A stretch of DNA of 64,000 nt from Thalassospira sp. ER-Se-21-Dark (lineage in GTDB: Bacteria; Pseudomonadota; Alphaproteobacteria; Rhodospirillales; Thalassospiraceae): the NCBI RefSeq assembly GCF_017922435.1, contig NZ_VDEZ01000001.1:930001-994000 (forward strand). Direction: 5' to 3'. The notes under the pieces are model-generated. The model searched no databases. It was not told the origin of the DNA and worked only from the letters and a program-made list of their open reading frames with translations. The position numbers were made by a program, and so were the translations under genes. Positions 1 to 8,780 of this stretch are shown here, piece by piece (the stretch's first letter is position 1; each line of letters opens with the position of its first letter).

Positions 1-119
1 TCCACGAATTTGATGCTTCCGCACTGACCGTCAATGGTCCGGTCACCCATCTTCGCGTCAACTCGATCCCCGATGGCGGCATCAGCCGTCTGCGCATTCT
101 CGGCAAACCGACGAAGTAA
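1..119 (+). CDS. alc: Allantoicase, C-terminal fragment
   Basis: Only the last 38 codons are in the window, open from the left edge and ending TAA at 117-119. The readable tail contains [19 protein letters not shown], which matches the conserved end of the second allantoicase domain (NxxPDGGxSRLRxxG). Allantoicase hydrolyses allantoate to ureidoglycolate and urea in purine degradation. The next gene, 12 bases downstream, encodes ureidoglycolate lyase, the following step, which supports the call. The start and the rest of the gene lie outside the window. Confidence 0.72.
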   Translation, partial: HEFDASALTVNGPVTHLRVNSIPDGGISRLRILGKPTK

Positions 120-131
120 CGGGGCCGATTG

Positions 132-638
132 ATGCAGCTTCCCATCGAACATCTGACGGCCGAGGCATTTTCCCCTTTCGGCGAGGTCATCTCAACCGCC
201 ACCGCACGCGATACCTACAAGATCAATCAGGGCACCACGACCCGGTTTCATGATATCTCGCGCGTTGATGTCAGTGACGAAGGCGGTGCCCCGATCATCA
301 GCATCTTTCGCGGCACACCCCGGCCCAAGCCGATTGAAATCAAGATGATGGAACGCCACCCGCTAGGCTCGCAGGCCTTCATCCCGCTTGCGGGTCAGAA
401 GTTCCTGATTGTCGTCGCGTCGGGCTCGGACACACCCAAGCCCGAAGACTTGCGTGCGTTTCTTTCTGATGGCACCCAGGGTGTTACCTACGCCAAAAAC
501 GTCTGGCATCACCCGTTGCTCGTTCTTGAAGAAGACAGCGACTTTTTGATCGTGGATCGCAGCGGTCCCGGCAAGAACCTCAATGAGGTCGACCTGCCAC
601 TGGTCGACGGCGAGGTCATCACGCTGGATTGGGCGTAA
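132..638 (+). CDS. allA: Ureidoglycolate lyase (AllA)
   Basis: A protein of 168 residues, the usual length for AllA/ureidoglycolate hydrolase-type cupins. It starts MQLPIEHLTAEAFSPFGEVI, the typical family N-terminus, and carries the VWHHPLLVLEEDSDFLIVDR segment of the cupin core near residues 122-141. The family splits ureidoglycolate into glyoxylate and urea in the cytosol. It lies 12 bases after the allantoicase end, so the two are probably co-transcribed. A TTG codon sits directly before the chosen ATG and could add one residue. A strong hairpin terminator follows at 661. Confidence 0.88.
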   Translation: MQLPIEHLTAEAFSPFGEVISTATARDTYKINQGTTTRFHDISRVDVSDEGGAPIISIFRGTPRPKPIEIKMMERHPLGSQAFIPLAGQKFLIVVASGSDTPKPEDLRAFLSDGTQGVTYAKNVWHHPLLVLEEDSDFLIVDRSGPGKNLNEVDLPLVDGEVITLDWA

Positions 639-660
639 CGCAGCAAAGTCACGAAATAAC

Positions 661-686
661 AAAGGCCGGGAACTCCCGGCCTTTTT
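661..686. terminator. Rho-independent terminator between convergent genes
   Basis: Perfect 10-bp stem AAAGGCCGGG / CCCGGCCTTT with a 4-base loop, followed by a T run on the + strand and preceded by an A run. It can therefore end both the allA transcript (+) and the convergent TPR gene (-). Confidence 0.85.
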
Positions 687-708
687 CTATTTCTAATACA
701 GATACTTC

Positions 709-1518
709 TTACTGCGCCGGGGCCGCCGCCCCGCCATTCAGGTCCAATGCCAACAAGCGCTTCTGAATGGTCTGCGACAGAACCGGACCAGCCCCCGCCT
801 CCAATGCGCGCTGATAGGCTGCCCGTGCCATTTCAGTCTTGCCCATCGCCAGCGCATTATCGGCGAAATGCGCAATATGCTCGGCCGTTGGCATTGCCTT
901 GTTGGCACGGATAAAGACTTCTTCGGCTTCCTGATAGCGGCCTTGTCGATACAGGATCAACCCGTAGGTATCGAGCGCACCGGGATCATCCGGAGCCACC
1001 TGCAAGGCTTGCTTTGACAGGCGTTCGGCCTCCTGCAGGTTTTCGCCGCGCACCGCATAATGATAGGCCAGCCAGTTGGCCGCCCCCATATTGCCCTGCC
1101 CTGCCGCCTGATAGGCCTCGGCCGTCATGGTATCGCGGTAAGATGTGATCACGCTTTCAATGGCACTTTGATCAAGCCCATCCACCCAGGTCAGCCCGAC
1201 CCGCACCGCCTTGCAACCTTGTGCATTGGCCTGTTGGCACATGGCAACCGCTTCCTCGACCGCGCCAATCACCGTGGCGTTCGGACCAGCGGCATATTCC
1301 TTGCCCGCCGCATCGCGCGCCATGGCCTTGAAATCAATCATCGCCCGATAACGGTCATCAACCTTTTGCTCGGTCGGGGCGGCAAACATATCCTGTGCTT
1401 CCCACTTCGGGGCAGTTTCCCCGCAGGCGGCAAGGCCAAGCATCATGCCGGCAACCATTACGAAACGCGTTGATCTGAAATGAAACGGGTGGCGGTCAAT
1501 CAAGGTTGTCATTCCCAT
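709..1518 (-). CDS. TPR-repeat lipoprotein
   Basis: 269 residues. The N-terminus has a charged region (RHPFHFRSTR), a short hydrophobic stretch and the lipobox L-A-A-C at about residue 32, so it should be a lipoprotein facing the periplasm. Residues about 140-250 hold tetratricopeptide or Sel1-like helical repeats (for example NWLAYHYAVRGENLQEAERL and DDPGALDTYGLILYRQGRYQEAEEVF). TPR proteins act as assembly or interaction scaffolds; no specific partner can be named. A start closer to the hydrophobic segment is possible. It is monocistronic between two terminators. Confidence 0.7.
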   Translation of the reverse strand: MGMTTLIDRHPFHFRSTRFVMVAGMMLGLAACGETAPKWEAQDMFAAPTEQKVDDRYRAMIDFKAMARDAAGKEYAAGPNATVIGAVEEAVAMCQQANAQGCKAVRVGLTWVDGLDQSAIESVITSYRDTMTAEAYQAAGQGNMGAANWLAYHYAVRGENLQEAERLSKQALQVAPDDPGALDTYGLILYRQGRYQEAEEVFIRANKAMPTAEHIAHFADNALAMGKTEMARAAYQRALEAGAGPVLSQTIQKRLLALDLNGGAAAPAQ

Positions 1519-1590
1519 ACTGGTGCAGAAAGCCAGACGCCATCATAGCGCATTTGGGTAATTGTGGGGTTAACATCATGCGACGAAACG

Positions 1591-1627
1591 AAAAAGCCGC
1601 CGGGATAGTCAATCCTCGGCGGCTTTA
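1591..1627 (-). terminator. Terminator of the sdh operon
   Basis: Stem AAGCCGCCG / CGGCGGCTT around a 13-base loop. On the - strand it ends in a T run, placing a factor-independent terminator about 50 bases after the sdhB stop. Confidence 0.8.
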
Positions 1628-1673
1628 ACAAGCTGGCGTTAAACGCCAATATCAGGGCAACAAGCCTGCGGCT

Positions 1674-2456
1674 TTACGCGCGGCGTTCTGCGATCATCTT
1701 TTTGATTTCGGTGATCGCAAGCGCCGGGTTCAGGCCTTTCGGGCAGGTATTGGTGCAGTTCATGATCGTGTGGCAACGATACAGGCGGAACGGATCTTCG
1801 AGTGCATCGAGACGTTCACCGGTATATTCGTCACGCGAATCTGCCAACCAGCGATATGCCTGCAGCAGAACAGCCGGGCCGAGGTAACGGTCGGAGTTCC
1901 ACCAATAAGACGGGCACGCGGTCGAACACGAGAAGCACAGAATGCATTCCCACAGACCATCAAGCTTGGCACGCTCTTCACGCGACTGCAGACGTTCGCC
2001 ATCCGGCGGGGTCGGGCTGTCGGCCTTAAGCCACGGCTCGATCGAGGCGAGCTGCGCATAAGGCTGGGACAGATCCGGCACCAGATCCTTGACCACCGGC
2101 ATATGCGGCAGCGGATAGATCTTGACCTCGCCCTTGATGTCTTCGATCGGCTTGAGACACGCAAGCGTGTTACGGCCATCGATGTTCATCGCGCACGAAC
2201 CGCAAATGCCTTCACGGCAAGAACGGCGGAAGGTCAGGGTCGCGTCGATCTCGTTCTTGATCTTGATCAGCGCGTCCAAAACCATCGGCCCGCATTTGTC
2301 GAGGTCGATGTCATAGGTGTCGGTACGCGGGTTGTCGCCACTGTCCGGATCAAAACGGTAAATCTTGAACGCACGGACATTCTTCGCGTCAGCCGGCGCA
2401 GAGAACGTTTTGCCCTCTTTGACGACCGAATTGGCGGGAAGATTGAATTCTACCAT
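1674..2456 (-). CDS. sdhB: Succinate dehydrogenase iron-sulfur subunit
   Basis: 260 residues, standard SdhB length. Electron-transfer subunit of complex II, passing electrons from FAD to ubiquinone. The three cluster motifs are visible: C80-x4-C85-x2-C88 with C100 for the 2Fe-2S cluster, C171-x2-C174-x2-C177 plus C181, and C228, C234, C238 for the 4Fe-4S and 3Fe-4S clusters. The ATG is preceded by an AGAGG ribosome site. Last gene of the sdhC-sdhD-sdhA-sdhB operon; 25 bases separate it from sdhA. Confidence 0.97.
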   Translation of the reverse strand: MVEFNLPANSVVKEGKTFSAPADAKNVRAFKIYRFDPDSGDNPRTDTYDIDLDKCGPMVLDALIKIKNEIDATLTFRRSCREGICGSCAMNIDGRNTLACLKPIEDIKGEVKIYPLPHMPVVKDLVPDLSQPYAQLASIEPWLKADSPTPPDGERLQSREERAKLDGLWECILCFSCSTACPSYWWNSDRYLGPAVLLQAYRWLADSRDEYTGERLDALEDPFRLYRCHTIMNCTNTCPKGLNPALAITEIKKMIAERRA

Positions 2457-2481
2457 CTCTCAAATCCTCTCTTGCCGCGCC

Positions 2482-4278
2482 TTAATAGACGCGCTCTTTC
2501 GGCTCGATATACGACACTTCATCGGTCAGGGTGAAGTTGTTGACCGGACGATAGGTCAGATCAACGCCATAGCCCTTCTCGGTGTCGACCGTCGCAATCG
2601 TGTGCTTCATCCAGGTTTCGTCATCACGCTTCGGGAAATCTTCGTGGGCATGTGCACCACGCGATTCATGACGCGCTTCTGCCGAATTCATGGTTGCAGC
2701 GGCACAGGTCATCAGGTTCTCAAGCTCGAGAGTCTCGACCAGGTCCGAGTTCCAGATGAGGGAGCGGTCCGAAACACCGACGTCGGGAAGCGTCTTGGCG
2801 GTTTCAGAAAGCTTGTCCTTGCCTTCCTTAAGGATTTCCGAGGTCCGGAACACGCCGCAGTTACCCTGCATGACGCGCTGCATTTCCAAACGGATATCAG
2901 CCGTCGGACGCGAACCTTTTGCCCAGCGCAGACGGTCAAAGCGTGCAATCGCCTCGTCGCCATCGGTGGTTTTAAGCTCCTTGAAGGATGCCTTGGAATC
3001 GACCACTTCGGCGGCATGCATGCCGCATGCACGGCCAAACACAACAAGGTCGAGCAGCGAGTTCGTACCCAGACGGTTTGCACCGTGAACCGAAACGCAG
3101 GCTGCTTCACCAGCCGCCATCAGGCCCGGAACAATCGCGTTCGGGTCTTTGGCGGTCGGGCGCAGAACCTCGCCCTTATAGTTGGTCGGGATACCGCCCA
3201 TGTTGTAATGGACCGTCGGCAGGACCGGGATCGGTTCCTTGGTCGCATCAACACCGGCAAAGATTTTTGCGGTTTCGGTAATACCCGGCAGACGTTCCCA
3301 CAGCACTTCGGAACCAAGATGTTCAAGATGCAGGTGGATGTATTCGCCGTGCTCGCCAACACCACGACCATCACGGATTTCCTGTGCCATACCACGCGAC
3401 ACAACGTCACGCGATGCAAGGTCCTTAACGGTCGGCGCATAACGTTCCATGAAACGCTCGCCTTCGGAGTTGGTCAGATAGCCACCTTCACCACGGGCAC
3501 CCTCGGTAATCAGGCAGCCTGAACCGTAAATGCCGGTCGGGTGGAACTGAACAAATTCCATATCCTGCAGGCCAAGACCCGCACGGGCCACCATGCCATG
3601 ACCGTCACCGGTGCAAGTGTGCGCCGAGGTGCAGCTAAAGAACGCACGGCCATAACCGCCAGAGGCCAGAATGACCATCTTGGCGTTGAAGCGATGCAGC
3701 TCACCGGTATCGAGATCCCAGGCCACCAGACCTTTGCACGAACCGTCTTCGTCCATGATCAGATCAAGGGCGATATATTCGACAAAGAATTCTGCTTTGT
3801 GCTTCAGGCACTGCTGATAGAGCGTGTGCAGCATGGCGTGACCGGTACGGTCAGCTGCGGCACATGCACGTTCAACAGGCGCCTTGCCGTGGTCACGGGT
3901 GTGGCCACCGAACGGACGCTGATAGATTTTGCCATCTTCGGTCCGCGAGAACGGCATGCCGTAATGTTCAAGTTCATGAACCGCCGGAACGGCGTTACGG
4001 CACATATATTCGATCGCGTCCTGATCACCGAGCCAGTCCGAACCCTTGACGGTGTCATACATATGCCACTGCCAGTGATCCTCGGACATGTTGCCAAGCG
4101 ATGCACCGATACCACCCTGGGCAGCAACGGTGTGCGAACGGGTCGGGAAGACCTTGGTGATACATGCGGTTTTAAGGCCGGCTTCAACCGTACCCAGTGT
4201 CGCGCGCAAACCCGCGCCACCCGCACCCATAACAACGACGTCGTAGTTATGGTCGATAATTTTATAAGATTCACTCAT
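2482..4278 (-). CDS. sdhA: Succinate dehydrogenase flavoprotein subunit
   Basis: 598 residues from the chosen ATG ([13 protein letters not shown]). Catalytic subunit that oxidises succinate to fumarate. A GxGxxG dinucleotide fold (MGAGGAGL) lies near residue 20, and [16 protein letters not shown] carries the histidine that covalently binds FAD. The [21 protein letters not shown] segment is the substrate-site signature. A reading frame six codons longer exists but would overlap sdhD, so the internal ATG, four bases after sdhD, is preferred. Confidence 0.97.
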   Translation of the reverse strand: MSESYKIIDHNYDVVVMGAGGAGLRATLGTVEAGLKTACITKVFPTRSHTVAAQGGIGASLGNMSEDHWQWHMYDTVKGSDWLGDQDAIEYMCRNAVPAVHELEHYGMPFSRTEDGKIYQRPFGGHTRDHGKAPVERACAAADRTGHAMLHTLYQQCLKHKAEFFVEYIALDLIMDEDGSCKGLVAWDLDTGELHRFNAKMVILASGGYGRAFFSCTSAHTCTGDGHGMVARAGLGLQDMEFVQFHPTGIYGSGCLITEGARGEGGYLTNSEGERFMERYAPTVKDLASRDVVSRGMAQEIRDGRGVGEHGEYIHLHLEHLGSEVLWERLPGITETAKIFAGVDATKEPIPVLPTVHYNMGGIPTNYKGEVLRPTAKDPNAIVPGLMAAGEAACVSVHGANRLGTNSLLDLVVFGRACGMHAAEVVDSKASFKELKTTDGDEAIARFDRLRWAKGSRPTADIRLEMQRVMQGNCGVFRTSEILKEGKDKLSETAKTLPDVGVSDRSLIWNSDLVETLELENLMTCAAATMNSAEARHESRGAHAHEDFPKRDDETWMKHTIATVDTEKGYGVDLTYRPVNNFTLTDEVSYIEPKERVY

Positions 4279-4282
4279 TGGC

Positions 4283-4666
4283 TCAGGCTCCGGCAAAAAC
4301 GATACGCAGGACTGATACGATGGCCGCCACAGACAAGAACGCTGCGACCGCCTTGATCAGCATCAGCGAGATCACTTCTGCTTTACGGTTATGCACATAA
4401 TCTTCGATCACAACCTGCAGACCGTGCGTGAAATGCACGGCAACACTGACGATCATCAGGATCATCATGGTTGAATGGAAATACGAGCTCAACCAAGCGT
4501 GAACGGCATCGTAATTCGCCGTGTGCCCGGCAAGTATAGAAACAATGAACCAGATGCCGAGCGGAAGGTTTGCAGCAGCCGTAACGCGCTGGGTCCACCA
4601 GTGCGAAGAGCCACTTTTGGCAGAACCGAGACCGCGGACACGGCCCAGATCGGATTGCATCTTCAT
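4283..4666 (-). CDS. sdhD: Succinate dehydrogenase membrane anchor subunit D
   Basis: 127 residues with three hydrophobic helices (about 33-53, 65-88, 103-125). The [16 protein letters not shown] segment carries the haem-b histidine region typical of SdhD. Anchors SdhAB in the inner membrane and helps form the quinone site. It sits between sdhC and sdhA with 26- and 4-base gaps, as is usual in Alphaproteobacteria. Confidence 0.93.
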   Translation of the reverse strand: MKMQSDLGRVRGLGSAKSGSSHWWTQRVTAAANLPLGIWFIVSILAGHTANYDAVHAWLSSYFHSTMMILMIVSVAVHFTHGLQVVIEDYVHNRKAEVISLMLIKAVAAFLSVAAIVSVLRIVFAGA

Positions 4667-4692
4667 GACAAGTTGTCCCCTCTTGCCCGGCC

Positions 4693-5073
4693 TTAGGCCA
4701 GACCGATGATCCAGGTGAGAATGGTCAGCACGACTGCCGCGCCAAGGACGATCGGGTTGCCTTTGGCAGCACCCTCATTCGTCAGGCCGCGACCGGTATC
4801 CCAGACAAGGTGACGGATCCCGTTGCAGGCGTGGTAATAAAACGCCGCCGTCCAACCGAACAGCAGCAGCAGACCAAACCACGAGGTGAAAAATCCGTGA
4901 TAGCCGTTAAAGGCTTCACGACCAGCGCCGGCACCAATCAGCCAGGACGCCAAAAATACGAAACCAATGGCAAGGCCGACACCCATCACGCGGAAGGAGA
5001 TGGACATCTTTGCCGTCATCGGAAGCCGGTACACCTGCAAGTGCGGAGACAGCGGCCGATTGGCTTTGCTCAT
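4693..5073 (-). CDS. sdhC: Succinate dehydrogenase cytochrome b556 subunit
   Basis: 126 residues from MSKANRPLSPHLQVYRLP, the classic SdhC N-terminus (RPLSPHLxxYR). Three transmembrane helices follow, and the HACNGIRHLVWD motif near residue 84 supplies the haem-ligand histidine. The chosen ATG has an AGAGG site about ten bases upstream; a frame seven codons longer is less likely. First gene of the sdhCDAB operon, so its promoter should lie in the 400-base space upstream. Confidence 0.94.
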   Translation of the reverse strand: MSKANRPLSPHLQVYRLPMTAKMSISFRVMGVGLAIGFVFLASWLIGAGAGREAFNGYHGFFTSWFGLLLLFGWTAAFYYHACNGIRHLVWDTGRGLTNEGAAKGNPIVLGAAVVLTILTWIIGLA

Positions 5074-5476
5074 AGCGGAATTGCCTCTTCTCAAAGTAGC
5101 TGGCGGGAAAGCAGGGTTTATTTACCCATGCAGCGGGTTTGAGTCAATCTGAACCCCTTTGTAAACCAAAGAAATCAGTGACAAAACGCCTCAACTGCCT
5201 CCGTTAAACTACGTAGGTTGACCTCTCAGACACCGTAAACACCCTGCGGGAAGGGCATATTGAAAGACACGGGTCATTCACTTACGGCGTAACGTGCTTT
5301 TAGCAATCGCACAATTAGACCTTCTTACGCAAGGCAACTGCCAGCGGATCGGGTCTTATTTATTGCAAACACATATGAATGCGCCCTCACCCGATCAAGA
5401 CCGGGCCCAGGCGCGCGGCGAAATTACCCTGGCGCGGCCAAACGAAAAGTTAAGCCGCCCCAGGATTTATGACGAG
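5074..5476. other. Non-coding gap upstream of sdhC
   Basis: About 400 bases between sdhC (start) and the mesaconyl-CoA hydratase (end), both on the - strand. It should hold the sdh promoter. A small dyad GGGTttatttACCC lies close to sdhC at about 5116. The part near 5400-5476 is GC-rich and shows no clear hairpin with a T run. I see no credible gene here. Confidence 0.5.
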
Positions 5477-6526
5477 TCAGCGCGGTATCAGCACCGTGTA
5501 GTCGAAATCAAGCAACACATCAGACTGATATTTGCCATCCGCGTCCTTAAGCGGGAAGTCAATGGCCTGACGGTCGCGCACCGCCACAAGACGCAAACGA
5601 AGCGCGCCAAGGTCACGACGACCGGGCACTTCAAATTTGCCCAGAACTTCCGACCAGGCAAAGATCGTATCCCCGGCAAAGGCCGGATTGGCGTGCGCCC
5701 CGGCATTGATCGCGGCAATCCGGAACGCATTGCCAAGGCCATTGAATGAAAGGGCGCGGCACAGTGAAATGATATGCCCGCCATAAATCAACCGCTTGCC
5801 AAATCGCCCGCCATTGGCCGCGACCTGATCGAAATGAACCTTGGCGGTGTTTTGATAAAGCCTTGTTGCGATCTGATGTTCGGCTTCTTCCAGGGTCATG
5901 CCATCGACATGATCGATCTTCTCGCCGACATAATAGTCATCCCAGCGATGCGGTGATCCGGAAAGCTCGGTCGAATAGCCCGATACATCAAGCCCGACCG
6001 GGATCTGAAACGCCTCGGGCGCGACAACGCCGGGCAATTCCGGCAGGACCGTTTCCGGGGCCGGGGCACTTTCATCACGTTTGCGCACCATGACCCAGCG
6101 ATTGTAATCAAGCACCATCTCGCCGCGCTGATTGCGCCCGACGGAATTGACATACACCACACCGGTCTTGCCGTTGGAGTTTTCCTTGATCCCGGTCACG
6201 GTCGAAACCGAACTGACCGTATCGCCGGGATAGACCGGAACACCAAACACGCCCCCGGCATAGCCCAGATTGGCCACCGCATTCAGCGACACATCGGGCA
6301 CCGTCTTGCCAAACACCATGTGAAACGCCAACAGGTCATCGACGGGCGCGGCCTTATAGCCGATGCTTTGGGCAAACTCGTCAGACGACTGCACGGCAAA
6401 GCGCGGGCCATAAAGCCCGGTATAAAGCGCAACATCCCCGCTTGTGATTGTGCGCGGGGTGGCATGGCGGATTTCCTGTCCAATCTGGAAATCCTCAAAA
6501 TAATTGCCCGGGTTTGTCTTTGACAT
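5477..6526 (-). CDS. mch: Mesaconyl-CoA hydratase (beta-methylmalyl-CoA dehydratase)
   Basis: 349 residues with two consecutive MaoC-like hotdog domains, about 10-150 and 185-345. It starts SKTNPGNYFEDFQIGQEIRH, which I recognise from mesaconyl-CoA hydratases, including the GLYGPRFAVQSSDEFA stretch. The enzyme interconverts mesaconyl-C1-CoA and beta-methylmalyl-CoA in the ethylmalonyl-CoA pathway used to assimilate acetyl-CoA. A GGGAGG site precedes the ATG. The CoA-ester lyase gene 123 bases upstream on the same strand could act next to it, which strengthens the call. Confidence 0.82.
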   Translation of the reverse strand: MSKTNPGNYFEDFQIGQEIRHATPRTITSGDVALYTGLYGPRFAVQSSDEFAQSIGYKAAPVDDLLAFHMVFGKTVPDVSLNAVANLGYAGGVFGVPVYPGDTVSSVSTVTGIKENSNGKTGVVYVNSVGRNQRGEMVLDYNRWVMVRKRDESAPAPETVLPELPGVVAPEAFQIPVGLDVSGYSTELSGSPHRWDDYYVGEKIDHVDGMTLEEAEHQIATRLYQNTAKVHFDQVAANGGRFGKRLIYGGHIISLCRALSFNGLGNAFRIAAINAGAHANPAFAGDTIFAWSEVLGKFEVPGRRDLGALRLRLVAVRDRQAIDFPLKDADGKYQSDVLLDFDYTVLIPR

Positions 6527-6649
6527 TCGATTGCCTCCCTGAAAGGCCGGATTTTCTGTAAAATACCGGTGCGCGCCAGTTTGGCTGTCTTGCTTGCAGC
6601 CATTTTCGTTACTCGGCGCGACCCGTTTTGTCTGATGCTGATGCTGCCA

Positions 6650-7528
6650 TCAGGCGGCATCCATTTCCGCGATCAAATCTGCCATCGCGACCAGCTTCTT
6701 GGCCGACACCACATGCAGATTTTCAATCAGCTTGCCATCGACCACGACCACACCCTTGCCCGCCGCACTGGCTTCTTCGTGCGCAGCAATGATTTTCCGC
6801 GCCCATTCGATCTCGGCCTCTGCCGGGGCAAAGGCTTCGTTGGCCGCTGCAATGGTTTTGGGATGAATAAGCGTCTTGCCGTCAAAGCCAAACTCGCGCC
6901 CCTGCTTGCAGGATGCGGCAAATCCGGCATCGTCAGACAGATCAAGATGCACACCATCAAGGATCGCAAGCCCATAGGCGCGCGCCGCCAACAGGCAAAG
7001 ACCAAGGCTGGTCACCATCGGCAGCCGATCCGGCGTATGCGCACAGTTCAGATCCTTGGCAAGATCGGACGTCCCCATGACAAACCCGCCCATACGCGGA
7101 TGGGCCCCGGCAATTTCCTTGGCATTTAGCATCGCAAGCGGCGTTTCCATCATGCACCAGATGGTCATGCCTGCATGCGCGCCTTCGGCCTCCATGATAT
7201 TGGCGACCTGTCGCACGGTATCGGCACTTTCGACCTTGGGCAGCAGAATGGCATCGGCGGATGTTTTGGAGGCCGCGACAATATCTGCATACCCCCACGG
7301 CGTGTTCAGGCCATTGGTCCTGATCTGAATTTCGCGTTTGCCATAGCCGCCCTCGGAAAGCGCGCTCACAATCTGACCCCGCGCGGCATCCTTGGCATCG
7401 GGGGCCACCGCATCCTCAAGATCCAGAATAAGCCCGTCGGCCGGAAGGTTTCTGCCCTTTTCAAGGGCGCGGGCATTGGAACCCGGCATATACAAAACAG
7501 AACGGCGCGGACGTGGGGCAGCAGCCAT
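6650..7528 (-). CDS. HpcH/HpaI (CitE-like) CoA-ester lyase, malyl-CoA lyase/thioesterase family
   Basis: 292 residues of the CitE/HpcH-HpaI TIM-barrel fold. Seen: RRSVLYMPGSNARALEKG (CoA-binding start), DGLILDLEDAVAPDAKD (metal-binding Glu/Asp) near residue 31, and GFDGKTLIHPKTI near residue 217. Family members cleave malyl-CoA or beta-methylmalyl-CoA, or hydrolyse malyl-CoA. The adjacent mesaconyl-CoA hydratase favours the ethylmalonyl-CoA pathway. It is shorter than typical Mcl1, so an Mcl2-type malyl-CoA thioesterase or another CitE-like enzyme remains possible. A GGGAG site precedes the ATG. Confidence 0.75.
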   Translation of the reverse strand: MAAAPRPRRSVLYMPGSNARALEKGRNLPADGLILDLEDAVAPDAKDAARGQIVSALSEGGYGKREIQIRTNGLNTPWGYADIVAASKTSADAILLPKVESADTVRQVANIMEAEGAHAGMTIWCMMETPLAMLNAKEIAGAHPRMGGFVMGTSDLAKDLNCAHTPDRLPMVTSLGLCLLAARAYGLAILDGVHLDLSDDAGFAASCKQGREFGFDGKTLIHPKTIAAANEAFAPAEAEIEWARKIIAAHEEASAAGKGVVVVDGKLIENLHVVSAKKLVAMADLIAEMDAA

Positions 7529-7547
7529 CAGGAATCTCCCGTTTGAT

Positions 7548-7564
7548 AATATTCGTACAATATT
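7548..7564. promoter_or_regulatory. Inverted repeat upstream of the CoA-ester lyase gene
   Basis: AATATT-N5-AATATT dyad, 20 bases before the ATG at 7528, in an AT-rich stretch unlike its surroundings. The position suits an operator for the lyase / mesaconyl-CoA hydratase transcript. No regulator gene adjoins it. Confidence 0.4.
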
Positions 7565-7653
7565 TGATATTTATTTTTACGAAAATTACCCAAACTCGCT
7601 TTTCACTGCAAGCCACTTTTTGCGGTGCGGCATGACGATGTCGCGTTCTTCTC

Positions 7654-8568
7654 CTAGAACAATAGCTTCGGGCTCAGCCCGGCAAAACTACTTTGCGCAT
7701 TTTCATCCTCGACTGTCACGATTGCACTGCGCCCGGCAACAAGGCGCACATTCTCAGGCACGTCTTCAAGTTCGACCCGGACCGGAACGCGCTGCGCCAG
7801 TCTTACCCAGCTAAAGGTCGGTTTGACCTGTGCCAGTCCGGCGGAGCTGCCGGAACGCTCGCTATCCTGAATGCCGCTTGCGATGCTGACGACATGGCCA
7901 TGCAAAGGCTGGTCTTCGCCCATCAGCATCACGTTGACCCGATCGCCAATCGCAATGCGCGGCAATTTGTTTTCTTCAAAATAGCCAGCGACATAGAACG
8001 AGCTGCTATCGACAAGCGCTGCTATCGGGCTGCCCGCCCCAACATACGCCCCGCGCCTGAGCGAGAAGTTGGTAACAACCCCATCCACCGGCGCAACAAC
8101 CCGGGTACGCGCAAGGTTCAATTGCGCAAGCGACAAGTCCGCACGCGCCAGATCAACATCGGCCTGCGCAGTCGCAAGGCCGGTTTTTACCTGTTCCTTT
8201 TTCTGATCACTGACAACATCGCGATCAAGCTCGCTATAGCGTGAAACTTCGCGTTTGGCCTGATCGCGCGCGGCAATCGCATTTTCAAGTTTGGCCTGCG
8301 CCTGATCGACTGCCACCTGATAGCGCGCCGGATCAATGGCAAACAGAACGTCACCTGCCTTGACCGGCTGGTTATCCTTCACCATCACCTCTGAGACTAG
8401 TCCGCCAATATCAGGCGCGATTGAAATCACATCGGCACTCACGCGGCCATCCCGGGTCCAGGGTTCGTTCATGTAATAATCATACAGATGCCATCCGCCA
8501 ACACAGGTAATTAGCACCAGCAATGCCGTAAACCCGATGCGCAGGCTTTTCAAAAGAGTGTTTTTCAT
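7654..8568 (-). CDS. HlyD/EmrA-family periplasmic adaptor of an AaeAB-type exporter
   Basis: 304 residues: one N-terminal membrane helix (about 11-30), a biotinyl-lipoyl half (VSADVISIAPDIGGLVSEV), an alpha-helical hairpin near residues 85-150, and the second lipoyl half with VVAPVDGVVTNFSLRRGAYV. Such membrane-fusion proteins link an inner-membrane pump to the outer membrane. The upstream FUSC transporter and DUF1656 protein make it the AaeA-like partner. Last gene of the MarR-led operon. Confidence 0.85.
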   Translation of the reverse strand: MKNTLLKSLRIGFTALLVLITCVGGWHLYDYYMNEPWTRDGRVSADVISIAPDIGGLVSEVMVKDNQPVKAGDVLFAIDPARYQVAVDQAQAKLENAIAARDQAKREVSRYSELDRDVVSDQKKEQVKTGLATAQADVDLARADLSLAQLNLARTRVVAPVDGVVTNFSLRRGAYVGAGSPIAALVDSSSFYVAGYFEENKLPRIAIGDRVNVMLMGEDQPLHGHVVSIASGIQDSERSGSSAGLAQVKPTFSWVRLAQRVPVRVELEDVPENVRLVAGRSAIVTVEDENAQSSFAGLSPKLLF

Positions 8569-8576
8569 AACAGTAC

Positions 8577-8780
8577 CTATTTCAGAAAGACGGCCGAAAG
8601 CCCGGTCAGGATCAGCACATAAAGCGCAAGATCAGTCAGCGCCGGATGAACGGTGATTTTGTAAAAACCGATCTGCGCCAGACCAAATCGGGTGACCTTC
8701 AGGCACCCCCATGCAGCAATGGCCAAAGCCAGAACGGTCGGAACATACAGGCCGTATAGATTGAGTGTCGGATTGATCAT
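8577..8780 (-). CDS. DUF1656 small membrane protein (AaeX-like)
   Basis: 67 residues with two transmembrane helices (about 9-27 and 45-64). DUF1656/AaeX proteins accompany FUSC-type aromatic-acid exporters; their exact role is not established. The start overlaps the FUSC stop by four bases, indicating translational coupling, and the adaptor gene follows after eight bases. Confidence 0.85.
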   Translation of the reverse strand: MINPTLNLYGLYVPTVLALAIAAWGCLKVTRFGLAQIGFYKITVHPALTDLALYVLILTGLSAVFLK

